Shown: positions 12,777 through 25,251, numbered from the stretch's first letter. The stretch: 64,000 nucleotides of DNA from Ischnura elegans (GCF_921293095.1 NC_060251.1:92490566-92554565); one strand, 5' to 3'. Numbers and translations: made by a program. The notes: generated from the sequence alone by a model not told the origin.

Positions 12777-13422
12777 ATCGCACAAATAGTATTCTTAAAG
12801 TTCAACGCCAAAGTTTGCTTGAAGAATCAAAATATAAACACCGAACACAAGAGAAGTTTCTCGGCTACCGTATGTCTTTTGTTTTAATGTAAGCATCGAT
12901 ATAATTATAAAATCGAGGCAATCGAGTAATCGATATGTCGTAATCGAAATAATTGGTTTGTGTAGGAGGGCGTTCGTAATGTCTGCTCCTGCGGGTGCTC
13001 TGTCGTTATTATGGTCATGATTAGGTTTTATCCGTTATTACCGTGGTGAAAAGTGCTCGTATTTAGAATATAAGGAGACAAACTAATGGAAGACTTGATC
13101 AGCTCACTATAGAGATGCTATTATTTTATACCCCGACGATTCCATCGGTTAGTCACGGATCTTGCGCACAACATAGTGGGATGCACCTTCGCTGGTCATC
13201 ATTTGTGAAAGTTTTGGAGGTGTGTCGTTTATATGAATGAAAATGATATTTTTCGTCGCAGAAGTGCATTGAAAGTGATTTTATCTGTCGAAGTGTGTCT
13301 GCTTCTGTGAAGATTTGTGTTTGTTTTTATTTATTATGAAACAAGAAAAACAGCCCGCTCCTCTTCGATAAGGCTGTTATGATTTTTCCTGTGCCCAGTG
13401 AGAGCATTGTCTAGTTTCTGTA
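12777..13422. promoter_or_regulatory. Divergent (bidirectional) promoter interval between SF3A3 and the ankyrin-repeat gene
   Basis: The two start codons face away from each other across 646 bases, which must hold both 5' UTRs and core promoters. Two ATCGATA motifs lie at 12895-12901 and 12929-12935, close to the SF3A3 side. They match the core of the DRE (TATCGATA) that drives many housekeeping promoters in flies. I see no convincing TATA box at a fixed distance, in line with a housekeeping-type promoter. Transcription start sites cannot be set from sequence. Confidence 0.6.
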
Positions 13423-16400
13423 ATGGAGCCGTTACCGTCCGAGGACGAAGATTTTCCAGGCAGGCTTCTGCATCAGGTAAATTTCAAAATAAAACCACAT
13501 CTAAAGCGAAGCACGAACACGGTACCACAGGCATGAAACTACGGCATTATATAGTTGTTTAACCTTTGATTTCAGTGTAATGCCCTTCTGTTGATTCTAT
13601 TCGTTTTCACTTTTTCATGAGGGCTTTGGTTATAAAATTGAAATCGTATCGCATTAAAATTCATTCATGGAGCTGCTTGATGCAGTCATGCTCATATTGC
13701 TTCGCCGAGGCCTGCAAACCATTAATCATATCATGATTGTCTTAAACGCCAGAAAAAATGTCACCAACTCAACCAGAGTAACCGTTGTTTCTCAGTTTCC
13801 ACTCATCAAATTCTCTAATTGAGCTTGGCTGCCTCTCGTCAGTGACTAGAATGACGAGAACATTTTCCTTTAAAATTTTTAGTTAATAATTACGAGTATA
13901 CTTGTTATTGGAATATATATCGTGAGTTTTTACCGCCCTGATGTTAAATGTCGTATTTTAAGGCTGCCTTATGGGATAATGCTGAGCTCTTGGAGGACCT
14001 TCTACGAGGGGAGGAAGCAACTTATATAAATAGCAGAGATGCATGTGGCCGTACACCTTTACATGCTGCTGCAGCCTCCGAAGACTCCCGCTGTCTTAAA
14101 GTATTGCTTGAGGCTGGAGGTAAGCGATTCGCTTCGTTCCTATAAGTGTTTTGACTGTGTTTTCAAGTAAAAGTTCTGATAAAAAACGGAGAATATGAGA
14201 TGATTTTCCCCGGCCAATTGGATGTGAGCCGTGGTAAAAATCGTCCGTAATCAATGTCATGTTTTTGCGTAACAGGAGGGTTAGTCTGGCATCGTTTGAG
14301 ACACTAGGCAGAATACAAATTTGTGGCCCCCTTATTTTTATTGATGCCCTATCACCAGTACTGGCAGAGCCCTGCTTTATCCACCTTTGGCCAGAGGTCC
14401 TGATCAATGCGGACCAGCCCACCTATCCAAGTTTCAATGCATAGTGGCCTCTCATTTCTGCATGAATGTGACAGATGGGATCAATAAACCATGGAAGAAA
14501 CTAAGGCTGTTCTCATAAAATTATTTTTTGGGGTCCAGTTGGACAGGGGTCACATTCCAGGTGGAAGTTTTTTTGAAGAGGATAATACATTATGTCCCAA
14601 AAATTTGAGGCGAAATAGTTCAAACTCCTCCTATACTGGATGTGACCTTGGAAGGAACATCATGTTGTTTTGGCAAGGGTATTGACTCCTTAACTTTAGG
14701 CCCTGGGTTTTCCCAGTACTTGCGAAATTCCGGTGAACTATGTTTCCAACATTGAGGATCTTCTGTTGCATATCAATTGTTACCATCAATTGTTTGAAGC
14801 TGACTAATGGCCAGGTTTTTTATCCAACTTTGTTCTCTCTTCTCACTCGTTTTCACCTACCTATCCCTGTCCTTGTAGGAGCAAAATATATCAGCCATTA
14901 ATTCCTAAAATTTTCTATAGCCATTAATACAGTAATTAAAAGCTTGAACTTGGTGATCTTGCGGGAAATTTAAGAATACTGGGACTAGCCACGGTGACAG
15001 GGGTGCCGACTTACAAAAAATATTGGGGGGGCCCAAACCGGGGATCTTGCCCCCGGAAATTTTATTAGTAGTGACTTCTAAGTTTTTTAATCATTTTAGA
15101 AGAGTCATATGACCAACATTAGAACCCTGATAACTCAAATCTTGATATCTGGACAATCCGGGGAAAATCGACAAGCCTGACACATTTTTTCCTCACACCT
15201 ATAACGAATTTTTTAGGGGGCTCGGGCCCCCTCAGGCCCCATGGAATCGGTGCCACTGCACGGTGATATCTTTACGGAGTCACCGGCAATGCACAAATCG
15301 TGCAAAAAATCCACGGAGAGAAATCATTTGCCTAGACCAGGATTAGAACCCGGATCCCCCGATTTGAAACACTCGACTGGAAACCGGGGGATCGGTGGTC
15401 TAAATCTTGGACTAGGCAAACGATTTTTTCTCTGTGGAATTTTTGCATGACCTTGTGGGAACTTGTGTCAGAATGGGTTGGCCTTTGAATGATCTGGAAT
15501 CATCTCATTATTATGAAATATTTATTCATTTAATATGTAATTAAAAAGTTCCGAGTTACACAGAAGGACTTCTACTTATTAGATTCATTTACATTTTACC
15601 CTATGAACCACTTTAATAGATTTTGGCTGGGATCTAGAGTGCTTAGGTTTGAATCTCTGGAGGTTTTCTGTTGGATAGTCTTCTTATGCCCCAATACATG
15701 TGCTGTTTTATTCGTCTAGAGAACTATTTCCATCAAATTGTATGTGGGCTGTTGATGTCTCAGGGTCCATTTTGAAGCTGCTTTGAGATTATTGATGCAC
15801 AGAAAAAGATTTGAAGTTGTTGATTCATATATTTCATTTGCAAACATATGAAGGTGCATGAGTTCACCTGACACCCTGAAGGGTAATGTTGTGAATCCTG
15901 GCTATGCCCATAGTTTTGTCATAGTCTTTCCCATGTGTACATTTTGAAGTAACTGTCAAGGTGTTTGGAAATAGGATGGTATTACAGGGTCCTTGCCAAT
16001 GGAAACTAATGGTTCTTTGGACAGTCATTCAGATTTTTGCAGTACCATGCCCTCAAACCTTCATCTCATAGGTGATGAAGGTGAATAATTATTTTAAAAA
16101 TTGAGAGATTCTTTGGAACAATTTTTGAAGTGCAAACATGATGCTTCATGCATCAGTGACTGAATTATGTGGAAATAATGTACTTTGACTCAAAATCATG
16201 GGTATTATTTATAGCATGAATACGACACATTTAGGTTGCCATAATTGATATGATTTTTGTATCACTCCATTCTGTTAATTTTTTACCGAGATATATCTTA
16301 CTTATTATAGCAACCAAGGGGTGATATTCTTTTGCCAATAATCATGAGTAAGCCTAACCAGTGATGAGATCTTCTCAAAGATGAATTGATGAAATAGCTA

Positions 16401-17187
16401 CTGTCTTGGAATGTTTCAATAATTCTGAATTCTAATAGTTTTAATACATATATGTAGTTTTTTTTAAGAATTTATGGTATGTGAAGAAGTGTACTTAATC
16501 GTACCCAACCCATGAATTCCATCAATTTGTCATAACTTGTGTCAATTTCTCATTATCACATTTTTATTATTCCATCATACCACTGGATATAATGAGATAA
16601 TTATGGAATTTATTTTTTTTCAGCCGATGCAAATATTGCTTGTGGACCAAAAGGAGAAAATAGGGTGAGATGTTTTTCATGTTCTTTTTCCATTTTATGT
16701 TCTCTTGATTTTATGTGTTGTATAGTTCATACCATAGTTTAAAGAATCATTTTTTTTGTTTAATTAGTTTATACTGCTGTATCTGAGCCACTTGTTAGAG
16801 TGCTATTATGTACTATGTAGAGTGCTAGTATGTCTATGGCATGTATGTCCTGTATTTTCTTAGCTGCAATGCATAAACTTCGGTCCATTAAGTAGAATTT
16901 TGTGTGAATGGAGAGAATTAGTTGCTATTTGAATGATTACAGTCTCTTTATTGTTTCATTTAATGGGTGTTATGCTGTTTTATTACCAATAACTACTCTT
17001 ACATCACTTTTCCAGACTCCTTTACATGTTGCCAGTGAACATGGCCATGTAAATAGTGTACGCTGTCTTGTACAGTACTGTGGCACCCAAGGATTGTTAG
17101 CAAGAGATGCCTGTGGATTGACACCACTGGACATTGCAGAGAAGGGGGATCACACAGAATGCATGCTCATCCTAAAGGAAGCAGCAG
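13423..17187 (+). CDS. Ankyrin-repeat protein, N-terminal four coding exons (3' incomplete)
   Basis: Coding exons are 13423-13476, 13963-14119, 16624-16664 and 17016-17187, with matching phases and GT-AG borders. They give 141 residues, and the last exon ends at a GTGAGT donor with one codon base left over. The proposed start, MEPLPSEDEDFPGRLLHQ, follows the divergent promoter. Three or four ankyrin repeats follow. The first is partial, with LLEDLLRG near residue 28. The next has GRTPLHAAAASEDSRCLKVL and LLEAGADANIACG. A third begins NRTPLHVASEHGHVNSVRCL, and a fourth begins GLTPLDIAEKGDHTECMLIL. TPLH/TPLD and LL.AGAD are canonical consensus positions, so the fold (protein-protein interaction) is confident. 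The specific family member is not. I cannot find the next exon in the remaining 46.8 kb, so the domain after the repeats is unknown. Exon 2 uses a weak TTTTAAG acceptor. MITE and SINE insertions occupy intron 2. Confidence 0.85.
14978..15450. mobile_element. tRNA-related foldback SINE, split by a nested MITE
   Basis: After removing the nested element at 14998-15258, the sequence reads GGGACTAGCCACGGTGATATC and onward, exactly as in the copy at 52625. It continues into two inverted arms. CACGGAGAGAAATCATTTGC, then a B-box-like GATTAGAACCCGGATC, is mirrored by ACCGGGGGATCGG and CTAGGCAAACGATTTTTTCTCTGTGG. Each arm thus resembles the RNA polymerase III B box plus tail of a tRNA-derived SINE, head to head. 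It lies in intron 2 of the ankyrin gene. Confidence 0.7.
14998..15258. mobile_element. hAT-like MITE with perfect 8-bp target duplication
   Basis: The termini are CAGGGGTGCCGA and the inverted TCGGTGCCACTG. They are flanked on both sides by CACGGTGA (14990-14997 and 15259-15266), the 8-bp duplication typical of hAT transposons. The subterminal parts are G-rich on the left and C-rich on the right, as in the other MITEs of this window. There is no coding capacity. It is inserted in the foldback SINE above, so it is younger than that insertion. Confidence 0.9.
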
Positions 17188-18851
17188 GTGAGTGATATCT
17201 ATTCATTTGTTTTCTACTTCACACTTTTCGGCACGATCCCCAGAAAGGTGTCACTTGGCAGGCAAACTTATGTGATCAAATGTTATACTTGAGACGAATT
17301 GTTCGATATATTTCATAGTATGTGACTTATATCACTTTTCAATTCTTAAATACTATCTGTTTTTATTAAGAGTTAATAATAATTAGTACTTAATATGAGA
17401 GAAAGTATGATGTGAGAATTCCAGGGATAGCGTTGGAAATATATCCTCTACGCAATCTTTTGGACACCTCTCCAGGCAAATAATTGTTTAGTACTCCATC
17501 CATGTTCCCACCCTATCTGTGTTTAGGTAAGTTAATACTTTCGCCTCTTTGTCACTCCCTAGGAAATTGTGGGAATTTTGAGTCAGGAAAGTAACCTATG
17601 AAAAGACCTCATTAGATGGGATGAAATGGACTGATTGAATTTAGTTTTGCAAATCAATTAATGCATAGCACTATTTAAGAATGTCTAGGGACTACAGTTT
17701 TGTGTCTTACCTGATGTTTCATTTAACTGATGAAGGCCTTCATGACCAGTGTGTTGCATCAGTGGTTAAAAGAGGCCAAAAATTTCATGGAAGTAAGGAA
17801 TATTCTCAGTATGGGTGAAGTGAGGTTCCTATCTTCAATGAGCGGTGAGTCTTCAAGGGTTCAGTTGTGATAAAAATCCTCTCTGTAACCTTAACTATTT
17901 TTTGTCACACCCAGTTGAGCAATTCTGTTGTCAGGATACATTTTGAAGGGGTGTTCATTTTGCGGGACTATACTTAAGACTATTCTAAACGCTTGAATGC
18001 TGGCTTTTGTTTGAGGGGATATTATTTAAAAAGGTATTTTTGTCATAGAATCGTAATTTAGGTTAGGATCGTAAAATGCTCAGAATTTCGTCATACAAAG
18101 ATAATGAAATCCCCCATGTGCCGCAGAAATTCTCCTGGGTGTAGAGAGACTTTTGAATGCCGTATGAAAGTATTCTTAGCCCCTGGTCCTGAAAATGGAG
18201 TCGAGGTTGGTATTTTACGGAGGCAACCGACAGCTGAGGTCATTTTCGCATTGCGATAGGGTAGGTAAGAAAGCGTGGAGGCAAACCCGGCGCCGGCATT
18301 ACTTTGCTCATGACGAAGGCGCCAAAGTAAATAGCCTTGTACTGTTTTTTTTTTACTCCCCAGTGTTCATTGAGCTCGAAAAATGAAAGGACGTATTTTT
18401 TCCGTTTTTTTAATTTTTTTTCTACTATCGGCGGCGAAGTATTGAATTTTCTAGCTTTCACGGACAGGTGCCGGGACTGTTATTGACGTCAGTATTAGCT
18501 CCCCTCAAATCACGGCAGTGTTACGCAACACGTTGCTCCTATCCCGCTTTAAACTTCTGGTTCTAGTACTCCAGATGACATCGCGAACGGTTTGCATGAG
18601 TGGGTACAGTAGTTGCTTTTTTTAATTTCGTGTGTTGTGTTGTGGAAATCTTTTTTTTTGCGTAAATATACCTATATTTAAAAATACGTTCGTTTAAAAT
18701 GTTATAGCGAGTTCAGAGCGAGCGATCTCGTAATACTAATAATCAATTATAAGTAGTAGCTTATTAAACCATGTAAGAGTCATTCGATAATCCTTTTGTT
18801 TCATTTGCGTAATAGGTTTTCTAATGTTTTAAAATTACATATAGCTAGTGA

Positions 18852-19107
18852 CAGGAGCGGATCCAGGATTTCTTTCTGGGGGGGGGGGGGTCTGACAGGT
18901 CTCTCATATTTGAGATTAAAAGCAAAATACAACACTGTAGAAAATATTCTCTTTTTTTATATGAAAGTAATTAATAATAAATTAAATGATAGAGGCTCCA
19001 TAATACGCAAAACGAACGTAATAATAACCGCATTAAAAATCTAGTCCATATTTTAAGCGTCTGGGGGGGGGGGGGGAGGGCGTGCCCCCCCTAAATCCGC
19101 CTAGGGT
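18852..19107. mobile_element. G-rich-ended MITE, relative of the 53083 element
   Basis: The left end reads CAGGAGCGGATCCAGGATTT followed by a G run. The right end is a G run, then GCGTGCCCCCCCTAAATCCG. The interior, including CTGTAGAAAATATT and ATTAAATGAT.GAGGCTCC, aligns with 53083-53370. No target duplication is readable at this copy. Confidence 0.75.
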
Positions 19108-19776
19108 AATTGGTACCTGAGACCTTCTGGTCCCTTCTTCTGGAAGACCTAATCCGCGACGCAATTCTTTCTGGAAGTGCGACCTGTGTTGCGTTCACAA
19201 AGAGATAGACCCTATAGTTAGTTAAATGTTTGCTGGCCATTTCGTGACGACTATTCCGAGAGTTTTTGCTCGCACAATATCTCCGTGCTTTCTTGTGAGT
19301 TAGTCGTCTTCTCGTGCTGTTTTTTTCTTAGCCGCCGTAAGGTGATCCACCGTCGCTAAAAAAAAGTAGCCTTCAATTTAATCCGTTTAATAATTACGTA
19401 ACGATCGCATTTTTACTCACGCTCACTTTCCTTTGCTCACCTAATGGTTTTTCTGACCATTTTAAGACTTTCAATCTTCATGTTCTTACTTTGGCTTCGC
19501 GTTCTGCCCTTACTTCGCGATGGAGTCGGTTCGGCTGGTCCTCTAATATGTACGTGAATTTTAGCCTCTCTGCTTTTCTCCTCTCTGATTTTAGTTACGT
19601 CAAGGTCACCTCAATTTTGGGAGTGTCTGCCTACCAATTTCAGCTCGAGGAATAGCCGATTGCTTTTGCAGAGTGCATCTCTTCCGTCATGAATTGCCCG
19701 TTTTTGATAAATGTTTCGGTCATAAAATCCCATTAGCTGTCAATTTTCCACTTTTCAATTTGCTTCCACGTTTTAG

Positions 19777-19860
19777 GGTCTGGTCACTTGGTATTTTAAC
19801 TCGTATAATTTAATTATTAAGTACGTGATGGCGTGAATTAACGGCAATTTTCACCGTGTA
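19777..19860. repeat. Single arm related to the intron 10 MITE
   Basis: GTCTGGTCACTTGGTATTTT followed by AACTCGTATAATTTAATT and then GGCGTGAATTAA matches the left part of the 6526-6762 element at reduced identity. The mirrored second arm is missing. Confidence 0.5.
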
Positions 19861-22309
19861 GCCCCTAGACCTTTTTTCACTACTCACCTCGTAAGTATAT
19901 CCGTATATTTGTTTCATTTGATTTTCGTAATTAGAAGCCCTAAGACATATGAACACTTTTCCTGGGATAGAAAAGCAAATTTTTATGTAATATATTCACG
20001 GTAGCAGAGTACAGATACTCGTATAACCGATGTTGGAGATTCAAAACAAAAAATAACGGAGTGACTTTCATCGCATATGCACTCTTTTACCTGAAATTTT
20101 AGTTGTTCCAGTTGATAGTGAGGTATATTTTATGTAACTGTAAGCTTTTCGGTAGTTAAGCTAACCTGGTAATTTTAAGCAAATACGAAATTTCAGATTT
20201 TTTTGTTTCTGCGAAATATTGCGCTCCGTCAAACGCCTTCAAGGGAATGTTTCGATTCGGTAAATTCGCGCCTTGAAATATTCGTATTTCCTTCTCCGAA
20301 CTATCGTATAAAGCCTTGCTTCGCAACTGGATTGCTGCATATATAGTACGATGTTTAGAATGGTATAGCGACATGGGTGCTACTATATCCTGTCACGTAC
20401 GTGAATTGCATGCCTTCGTTCTTTTATTCAAATCTGTCATAGTAGGAAGCTGATTGCTATTCATCGAAGGGGGAAAGAAAGTTTTAACTTATTTTTATTA
20501 TCCTTTCCTGCGCTTATTGCCATTGCATGCTATTTTTATGGCGAGATTTTTACGCGTGGGAGAACTTTTCATCTTTAAATATGTTGTCCGAATGAAGCTA
20601 ACGAATTGAATTGCAAATACGTATATGCAATGCTACTTCGAAATGTAATTCACCCCAGTAGAAGTTCGATATTTTTTAAAGATTTGTGAGCATTGCAGGA
20701 AATTTCGCTTTTGCAAAGGTTTTATATCGAAAAAAATTATGATTGACGAGTAATCGAGTTAATTATTGTTGTCATGTGGCAGGAGAAATAGTTGTAACAT
20801 TTTTTGTGTTACTTATGTTCAAATATGATTCTATCGCTCCGAGCTAATTCTAATCTTATGCCATGAAACGGGAACAATTTTCTGTATGGTACCACTGAGC
20901 GGGTGCTATTATTTTTCCATAACCAATGGAATGAAATTATCACGGTGCATTGTTCCATTTGACTACCACTAAAATATGATTAGGCAACTACGACACGTTC
21001 TGTATTAAATTAACTTAAGTGAAACAATTATTACACGCTGCATTAAATCAAGTGGCGGATATTTCGAAGGAGAAACGCTCGAAGTTTTTTTCCTAACGGT
21101 ACACTTTAAAAGTCTACGATAGTTTTTGTCGTAGGCATAAATAGTGCGTGAAATTCGATCATTTTCGTACCCTTTGTTTTGACTGTAGATATTCATTATT
21201 TCGCTTCGTCCATCTTCATGGGTATTAGGTGATGTCATGAATACATTCTAAGTGTGAGCATAGGCGATTCAACGGTAAGTCTTTAAGTCCTTTAAATTGT
21301 AAATTTTATGCAAATTATCTTCAACTTCCTCCTATAGTAGCTTTATAGTGGGATTCAGAAAGCAACCACGCAGTTATATTGTGATACATTGTCTCGATTT
21401 TTTCCGTGCGTGTAGGTATATTTACTGCGGGGTTACCTCATTTCGTCCATTCCTACTGATATTTTTCTTCGATATTATTGTATTCATTTATTAATGTTAT
21501 TCTGGTCACCTACTCCCAAAATATGCTTGGTGACCCGCAAAATTTGAAAGGCTAACTCCGCACCGAAAAATTCACCCGTGGGCACTCCTGACATAAAAGA
21601 TTTGGCCTCGTAGAGGCATTTTTAGGAAAAATTCCCACGTTGTCGCAGCAGAAAATCGTCTCTCATGACGAGAATATCCTACCTGTCTCTTGCGTGTGAA
21701 TGTTTGTGAAATCTGTTCTTAAAATATCTTTTTTTCGCGTGACAAATGACAGGAGGAAGCATGTGTGTGAGGGGCGTGAATATATTATTTCTAAATTATT
21801 CTAATCATCTTTATTGTTATAGTAATCTGTGGAAGATAAATTAGCCAGAATTATAATCATTTTAGAGAAATAATTTTATGTTTGCTGCTGTGCATGTAAT
21901 CTAATAATGAAATGAAGTATAATTATAAATTTTCTTTCCATGGAAATCATGCAAAATATGTTTTCATGATACATATTTATTTTTCGTCCTTTGAGAGTAT
22001 TTTTCCGTTGAAAATAATGCCTCTGTAAAACTTTATTTATTTCCGAAAGGGAAGTATAAATTGGAATGTTTATCTTAACATTTTACATTTTATCTCCCCA
22101 TTTTTATATTATTTACCTACAATTAGTTTCTTTTAGTGTTTCGTTAAAATTTAGATTTAAAAAAAGGAAAGACCTTTAGAGAGAGAGGGTTTGTAATGAG
22201 CGAGTACTGAGCGGGAAATAGTTTGTTGCAAACCGTGCAAGCGGGAAAAGGAGAGAGGAAGGTTTGTAGCTAGAATGAAAGGTATGAGTACGCCCTTATC
22301 ATGAGAAAT

Positions 22310-22810
22310 CCTTGCAGATACATATCATCATCATCTTTTTCAGCATCAGCAGATCCCGAATCAAAGGATGAGGATAAGAAGACCAATAGGATATAGAAGA
22401 GGAAGGCATCGATGAATGTAGGGACGTGGAATGTGAGGACAATGATGAGGGCGTGTAAATTAGAAAATATAAAAAGGGAAACGCAGAAAGGGAGGATATA
22501 TATCTTAAGATTATGCGAAGTGAGGTGTAAGGACAGTGGGGACTACTGGAGTGACGGGTGCCGGGTTATATATAGTGGTGAGGAGGATAGTCAACGACGG
22601 GCAGATTTAGTATTAAACCGGGAGATGGGTAAGCGTGTGGTGGGTATAGATCAGGTAAGCGATAAAATTATTGTGGTAGAAATTGAGCCACGACCCACCA
22701 ACCTTGTGATGGTTTAAGTTTACATGCCCACTAGCAATCATAGGGAAGAAGAGGTAGAAGAGTTGCATGAACATTTCGAGGAAATAATTAGAGAAACCCC
22801 GGGTTAGAAA
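22310..22810 (+). pseudogene. Decayed LINE endonuclease domain (RTE-like)
   Basis: The frame opening MNVGTWNVRTMMRACKLENI at 22412 matches the start of the apurinic-type endonuclease of RTE/BovB-like retrotransposons, often annotated 'craniofacial development protein 2-like'. The TWNVRT block, a following C-E-V-R in place of the usual E-T-R-W, and the VIYSG block are in family order. SDKIIVV.I then precedes a stop at 22715. The frame resumes with VYMPTSNHREEE (22718 onward), the usual Y.PT position, and is lost near 22806. No reverse transcriptase follows, so only a 5' slice remains, with stops and a degraded catalytic block. Confidence 0.8.
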
Positions 22811-22989
22811 GTAGGGAGTGTTTAAGACGGAAGTATATAATGGGAGGGGAGATGGCTGGAATCATTCATAAATAATCCATTCAATCCTAGCTTAATAGAT
22901 AGATTACTTTTAAATAATCAAACTATTAGAGATTTATTAGGTATTTATCCTCACACATATGCGTCCACCATAACACGATATTCCTACAC

Positions 22990-23463
22990 CTACTGCTGGA
23001 GGAATCTCATGCTCCATGTAAGCATACATAAACCCGTGGAACACTGTGCTAAGACCCTCACGCCAACTGTGACGTAAAGGGGGTTACTATTCCAATATAA
23101 GCTGCGAGAAATGTACGATGACCTATCTAGGCCCTTATGAGTTGGTGCTACAAAACAGGGACCGACCACCACTGCACGAAATGACCTATCTCTCCTGTAT
23201 TTTGATTCTTGCTGGGGCGAAGAATTCAATATCAATGCCGACATATATTTCATGACATACCCGACTTGTTGATGCTTTCGGCCTTTATAAAATTTGGCGG
23301 AACCATGCGTGAATGTTGGATTTTTTGTATGTACACATACACATACGTCTTTGCGAGCCGCCTCAATTGACAACAGCATAAAAAAATTAACTGGATAAAG
23401 TTGAAATTCAAAGAAAGTGCATTTTGGATATTTGAATACTGATTCCCACGTATTAATTTTCAA
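22990..23463 (-). other. Unrecognised 157-codon open frame in repeat-rich DNA
   Basis: This is one of the longest open frames of the window, but it shows no domain, signal peptide or family motif I recognise. It also overlaps no splice-compatible neighbour. It lies between a LINE fragment and a foldback repeat, so a remnant of a mobile element or chance are both likelier than a cellular gene. Confidence 0.25.
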
Positions 23464-24006
23464 CAGTCTCTATTGAATCGAGAGAAAAGCGAATCCCGAG
23501 AACTATCCGTTCGGCCAAAAATCTCCCTTGTTCCATCGTTTCTGTTGACCCTAGATACGTAGTTAGAGGTTCTAAGAAAGTGATCTCCTTGTCGCTTTGA
23601 AGGATATCTGTTCTAAATCCCTCGATCAATTTAAGGGTTACACGCATTCTCGTAGTATCTTGCCTACCCCCCAGGATAATTCGTGTAAAAGTTGAGTGAC
23701 GCTCTCTGTTCGCGCGTGGCAGTATTTTAACGAAAAATTGCTACGAGCGAACGACCAACCACATTTGATTACTGGGACGGTTATTCTTTATTTTATACTT
23801 CCCTGGCGGGTCGTATTTCATATTGTCAACCTGGGCTTCATGTTGTCAACGTTTGAGTGGCTAAGTCTACCACCATCTTCAGGGTACAGAATGACATTTT
23901 TAACTTGTACGTTAGGCCTCCAGGAGGCACTTAGGCAAAATCGGAGTCACGGTTGACGTTATTGCTCACTAATGAAGTTGTTAAAAATGTCACGGTCCAT
24001 ATGTTG

Positions 24007-24191
24007 TCAATTAATAATGCGTTTGGGTTAACCAGTATCTTGTGGCTTAAAAGTCGACGTTTATTCCCCTCTGCCGGGGACCTCTTCAGTACTAATGTGC
24101 CGAAATAGACCTGAAGAGGTCTTTTGAAGGGAAGAAATGTTGACTTATAACCCACAAGACGCGGGTTAACCCAAAAATTCTATTAATTGAC
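24007..24191. repeat. Inverted-repeat element with hammerhead-like motifs in both arms
   Basis: Left arm from TCAATTAATAATGCG and right arm ending ATTCTATTAATTGA pair imperfectly over about 85 nt. Shared internal blocks are GGGTTAAC, TCTTGTGG and GACCTCTTCAG. On the minus strand the left arm reads CTGAAGAGGTCCCC, then a GGGG run, then TAAACGTCGAC. On the plus strand the right arm reads CTGAAGAGGTC, then AAGGG, then GAAATGTTGAC. Both look like decayed versions of CTGAnGA, stem, GAAAC and GTC. Confidence 0.6.
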
Positions 24192-25107
24192 TAGTTATTG
24201 CTCTCTAATTTAATCATCATAGCCTCTTTGGAGAGTCTATCCCAATACCTTGATGTCTTATAAGGCAATTTGGTCTTTCCAAAGTGAAAAAGATGATCAT
24301 TAGTTAGACTATGTTCCGCTATGGAAGCTATATGTTCCGCTACCGCGGATTTTTTCCGGATGGAAAAACTTTATGCAGCTCCGATGTTCTTTCGGTCTCT
24401 TTTCTTCGTGATGGGTTTTGCGTTGGACTCTGGGAGAGGTGTTTTCGTGAACTCGCTTGGTTTCCTTATGGACGCGCCCACTCGGGACGGCTGAGCGCGG
24501 AGGAAGGAGTAATGCCCACGCCATGATGGGAGGCCAACTGCGCATTTTAGCTTCTCGTGCGCGCTCTATACCAATCCTTCCACCTTGGACTCCCTTGCCG
24601 TGACGGATTACTGGTTTCCGTAGCATCCGCGGTCGTGCAACATCGGTCTTCCTTTATCCCTTCTGTTAGAATAGTCATTGTGCATTGAAACGAATAATGA
24701 AGCCCTTGGCAGCTGGGTTGAGAGCTTTCCAGCTGTTGTCCAATGATCGATTCTCTCCTATTTATCATTTCTTCTTCATCAAATTTTCAATTCATAATTT
24801 TCTTTATGAGAGATGCTGGCTTAATTGCTAAGTTTAAAACCCCGATGTAAGTGGCCAATGGTGGTGTTTTCGGCGGTGGAGGATAAATAAAAAATTGAGT
24901 AAAAGTATGGAATATTAAAGGCAATAAGTGTGGTTAGGAGATTATTTTAAGAAATTATAGCTCATTTACCTCAGGTGAGGCTTTGTGGTTAGAGAATAGT
25001 GTGGTTCAGATCCGATTGTTATCACAAATTCCTTTTTAATTCCATTTCCTTTCATGTAAATTTTTTAGTATGGAGTTGTGTTAGTATTGTTGTAAAATGG
25101 GCTACGG

Positions 25108-25137
25108 CATAGAGTAAGTATATATACTTACTCTATG
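25108..25137. repeat. Perfect 30-bp palindrome flanked by direct repeats
   Basis: Two perfect 15-nt arms (CATAGAGTAAGTATA and its reverse complement) meet with no loop. GCTACGG occurs immediately before (25101-25107) and after (25138-25144), like a 7-bp target duplication. Confidence 0.85.
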
Positions 25138-25251
25138 GCTACGGTGACAAGCCTTTACCTCACAGAAATGTCATTTTTACGATTCAGACGCTAGAATCAG
25201 GTAATGATGCCCTTGTAATGTTAAGGAGTGTGCTAAAGATAAATTTGGGGT

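Larger units (their letters stand above)
17188..22309. other. Presumed long intron of the ankyrin gene; no exon recognised
   Basis: The donor at 17188 opens an intron whose acceptor I cannot locate. Apart from the repeats listed separately, the sequence is AT-rich with short frames lacking motifs. A few CpG-richer patches (for example 18230-18320 and 18470-18600) have no identifiable coding content. Confidence 0.45.

Noticed and set aside
22990-23463. 157-codon frame as a cellular gene
   Set aside because: No domain, no splice or promoter context, and a position among LINE and foldback debris.
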